DNA from: JBOFHT01 sp051649785
Lineage (GTDB): Archaea; Methanobacteriota; Methanobacteria; Methanobacteriales; Methanobacteriaceae
Length of the DNA stretch: 24,299 bases
NCBI GenBank assembly: GCA_051649785.1
Contig: JBOFHT010000012.1
Span: 1 to 24,299, forward strand
Reading direction: 5' to 3'
Shown here: piece after piece, positions 23,375-24,299 of the stretch
Layout: every line of letters begins with the position of its first letter
Position numbering within the stretch: position 1 is the first letter of the stretch
The notes under the pieces: model-generated
What the model was told of the DNA's origin: nothing
Database searches by the model: none
What the model saw: the letters and a program-made list of their open reading frames with translations, nothing else
Program-made: the position numbers and the translations under genes

Positions 23375-24299
23375 ATGTTAACAAAAAACATTAAAATTAT
23401 TTTATTATGTTCTGTAATAATTTTTTTAACTTGTAATTGTAGTTTTGCCGAAAACAACACTATAACCCAATATAATAGTACAAATTTGAATGAAGGTAAT
23501 TTAAATAACACTATATTAACTAATTCAGTTGTAAATAACAGTAATGGATATAATAATAGTACAAAGGCAATAGTTCCAGTCAATAATCCGAAAACAATAT
23601 CCCAATCAAATATACTAATTGCAGCCAAATATGTTAAAACATATACTGAAAAATATGGGAAACTACCAAATTATGTTACAATATCTAGTTACAAATATTC
23701 AATGCCAGAATTTATGTATTTAATGTCAAAAACTATAAATTATAAATATAATAACATTAAATCAAGTATAACTGTTAAATATAACATTAAAAACCCAGTA
23801 TCTCCAACTGGAAACTCAATTAATAAACAAATATCTAAAAAAACTTATTATAGCTTATCAACAGCAATTAGCAAATACATTGAAAAATATAATACATCTC
23901 CAAAATATGTTTCTAGTTCATTTGGTAAAATACAATATCAAACAGCAATTTATGGGTTTTCTAGAATCTTAACTTATAGCTATTCTTACAATAAACTACC
24001 GAACTATCTTTCTCTAAAGATTAAAAATACAAATAGTATTAATAAGAATCTACCAAAATATACTCCAACAACCCAACCATCAAATAACTTAAACAACACC
24101 ACAACAGTAAATAATACAAGTAATAACAACAGTACTGGAGCTATAAAACCAACTAAACTATCCCAAAATAGTATATTAGTCGCTTCTTCTTTACTTAAAA
24201 ATTATATTGAAGCAAATGGAAAGTTACCTAATTATATTACAATATCTAGTTATAATTATTCAATTCCAGAGTTTTTATACTTAATATCAAAAGTAATAA
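23375..24299 (+). CDS. Exported pseudomurein-binding repeat protein, 3' end outside the window
   Basis: The frame opens at an ATG at 23375 and stays open to the window end (308 codons), so only the N-terminal part is seen. It has a signal peptide (MLTKNIKIILLCSVIIFLTC..SFA, about 1-26), an Asn/Thr-rich linker, and three pseudomurein-binding repeats: about residues 86-128 (KLPNYVTISSYKYSMPEFMY), 167-215 (TSPKYVSSSFGKIQYQTAIY) and 267-308 (KLPNYITISSYNYSIPEFLY), the last cut off. The first two repeats closely resemble the first pair of the protein at 10005. AGGAGAT precedes the start. A catalytic domain, if any, lies beyond the window; by analogy with the two PMBR genes upstream it could be transglutaminase-like. 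Confidence 0.88.
   Translation, partial: MLTKNIKIILLCSVIIFLTCNCSFAENNTITQYNSTNLNEGNLNNTILTNSVVNNSNGYNNSTKAIVPVNNPKTISQSNILIAAKYVKTYTEKYGKLPNYVTISSYKYSMPEFMYLMSKTINYKYNNIKSSITVKYNIKNPVSPTGNSINKQISKKTYYSLSTAISKYIEKYNTSPKYVSSSFGKIQYQTAIYGFSRILTYSYSYNKLPNYLSLKIKNTNSINKNLPKYTPTTQPSNNLNNTTTVNNTSNNNSTGAIKPTKLSQNSILVASSLLKNYIEANGKLPNYITISSYNYSIPEFLYLISKVI

Noticed and set aside
23368..23628. Minus-strand 86-codon frame at the start of the third PMBR gene
   Set aside because: It lies entirely opposite the signal peptide and linker of a gene with a good ribosome binding site and family repeats.

Overview
The window looks like chromosome of an AT-rich, pseudomurein-walled methanogen of the order Methanobacteriales, most likely Methanobrevibacter or a close relative. 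The main pointers are several secreted proteins built from pseudomurein-binding repeats (PMBR), a separate C-terminal piece of a split family B DNA polymerase, archaeal housekeeping genes (SRP19, ribosomal protein S8e, an archaeal RecJ-like DHH nuclease), coenzyme F420 synthesis (CofH), hydrogenase maturation (HypE), and GGTGAT- or GGAG-type ribosome binding sites. The genus is an inference; no rRNA gene is present to settle it.

Layout. Positions 1-573 hold no convincing gene, only a promoter-like region for a DEAD-box RNA helicase (574-1863, plus). This converges on a block of minus-strand metabolic genes (1932-9622): an MsrB-MsrA fusion, a winged-helix regulator, a RecJ-like DHH protein, SRP19, uroporphyrinogen-III synthase (hemD), uroporphyrinogen-III methyltransferase (cobA/sumT), purQ, purS and purC. 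HemD and SumT catalyse consecutive steps to precorrin-2, the branch point to F430 and corrinoids. PurS and PurQ are subunits of one enzyme, and PurC acts two steps later in purine synthesis.

From about 10.0 to 16.6 kb comes a cell-surface and nuclease section. Two tandem plus-strand genes encode exported PMBR proteins ending in a transglutaminase-like Cys-His-Asp domain, as in the pseudomurein endoisopeptidases PeiW and PeiP. The first also carries a central domain with the metal-ligand pattern of M14/AstE-type zinc hydrolases, so it may be a two-headed wall hydrolase. They are followed by a Cas4-like PD-(D/E)XK nuclease with a four-cysteine set (minus) and a membrane-anchored or secreted staphylococcal-nuclease-type enzyme (plus), separated by a 36-bp tandem repeat. 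A third PMBR protein starts at 23375 and runs off the window.

From 16.8 to 23.0 kb the minus strand carries an RDD membrane protein, hypE, a HAD phosphatase, the small piece of split DNA polymerase B with a PCNA-binding tail, cofH, rps8e and a coiled-coil protein. The intergenic DNA here is full of tandem structure: an 18-bp alternating repeat upstream of polB2 and a 115-bp tandem duplication upstream of cofH. A compact set of hairpins lies between the DHH gene and the regulator gene (3961-4100). I saw no tRNA, rRNA, CRISPR array, insertion sequence or prophage module.
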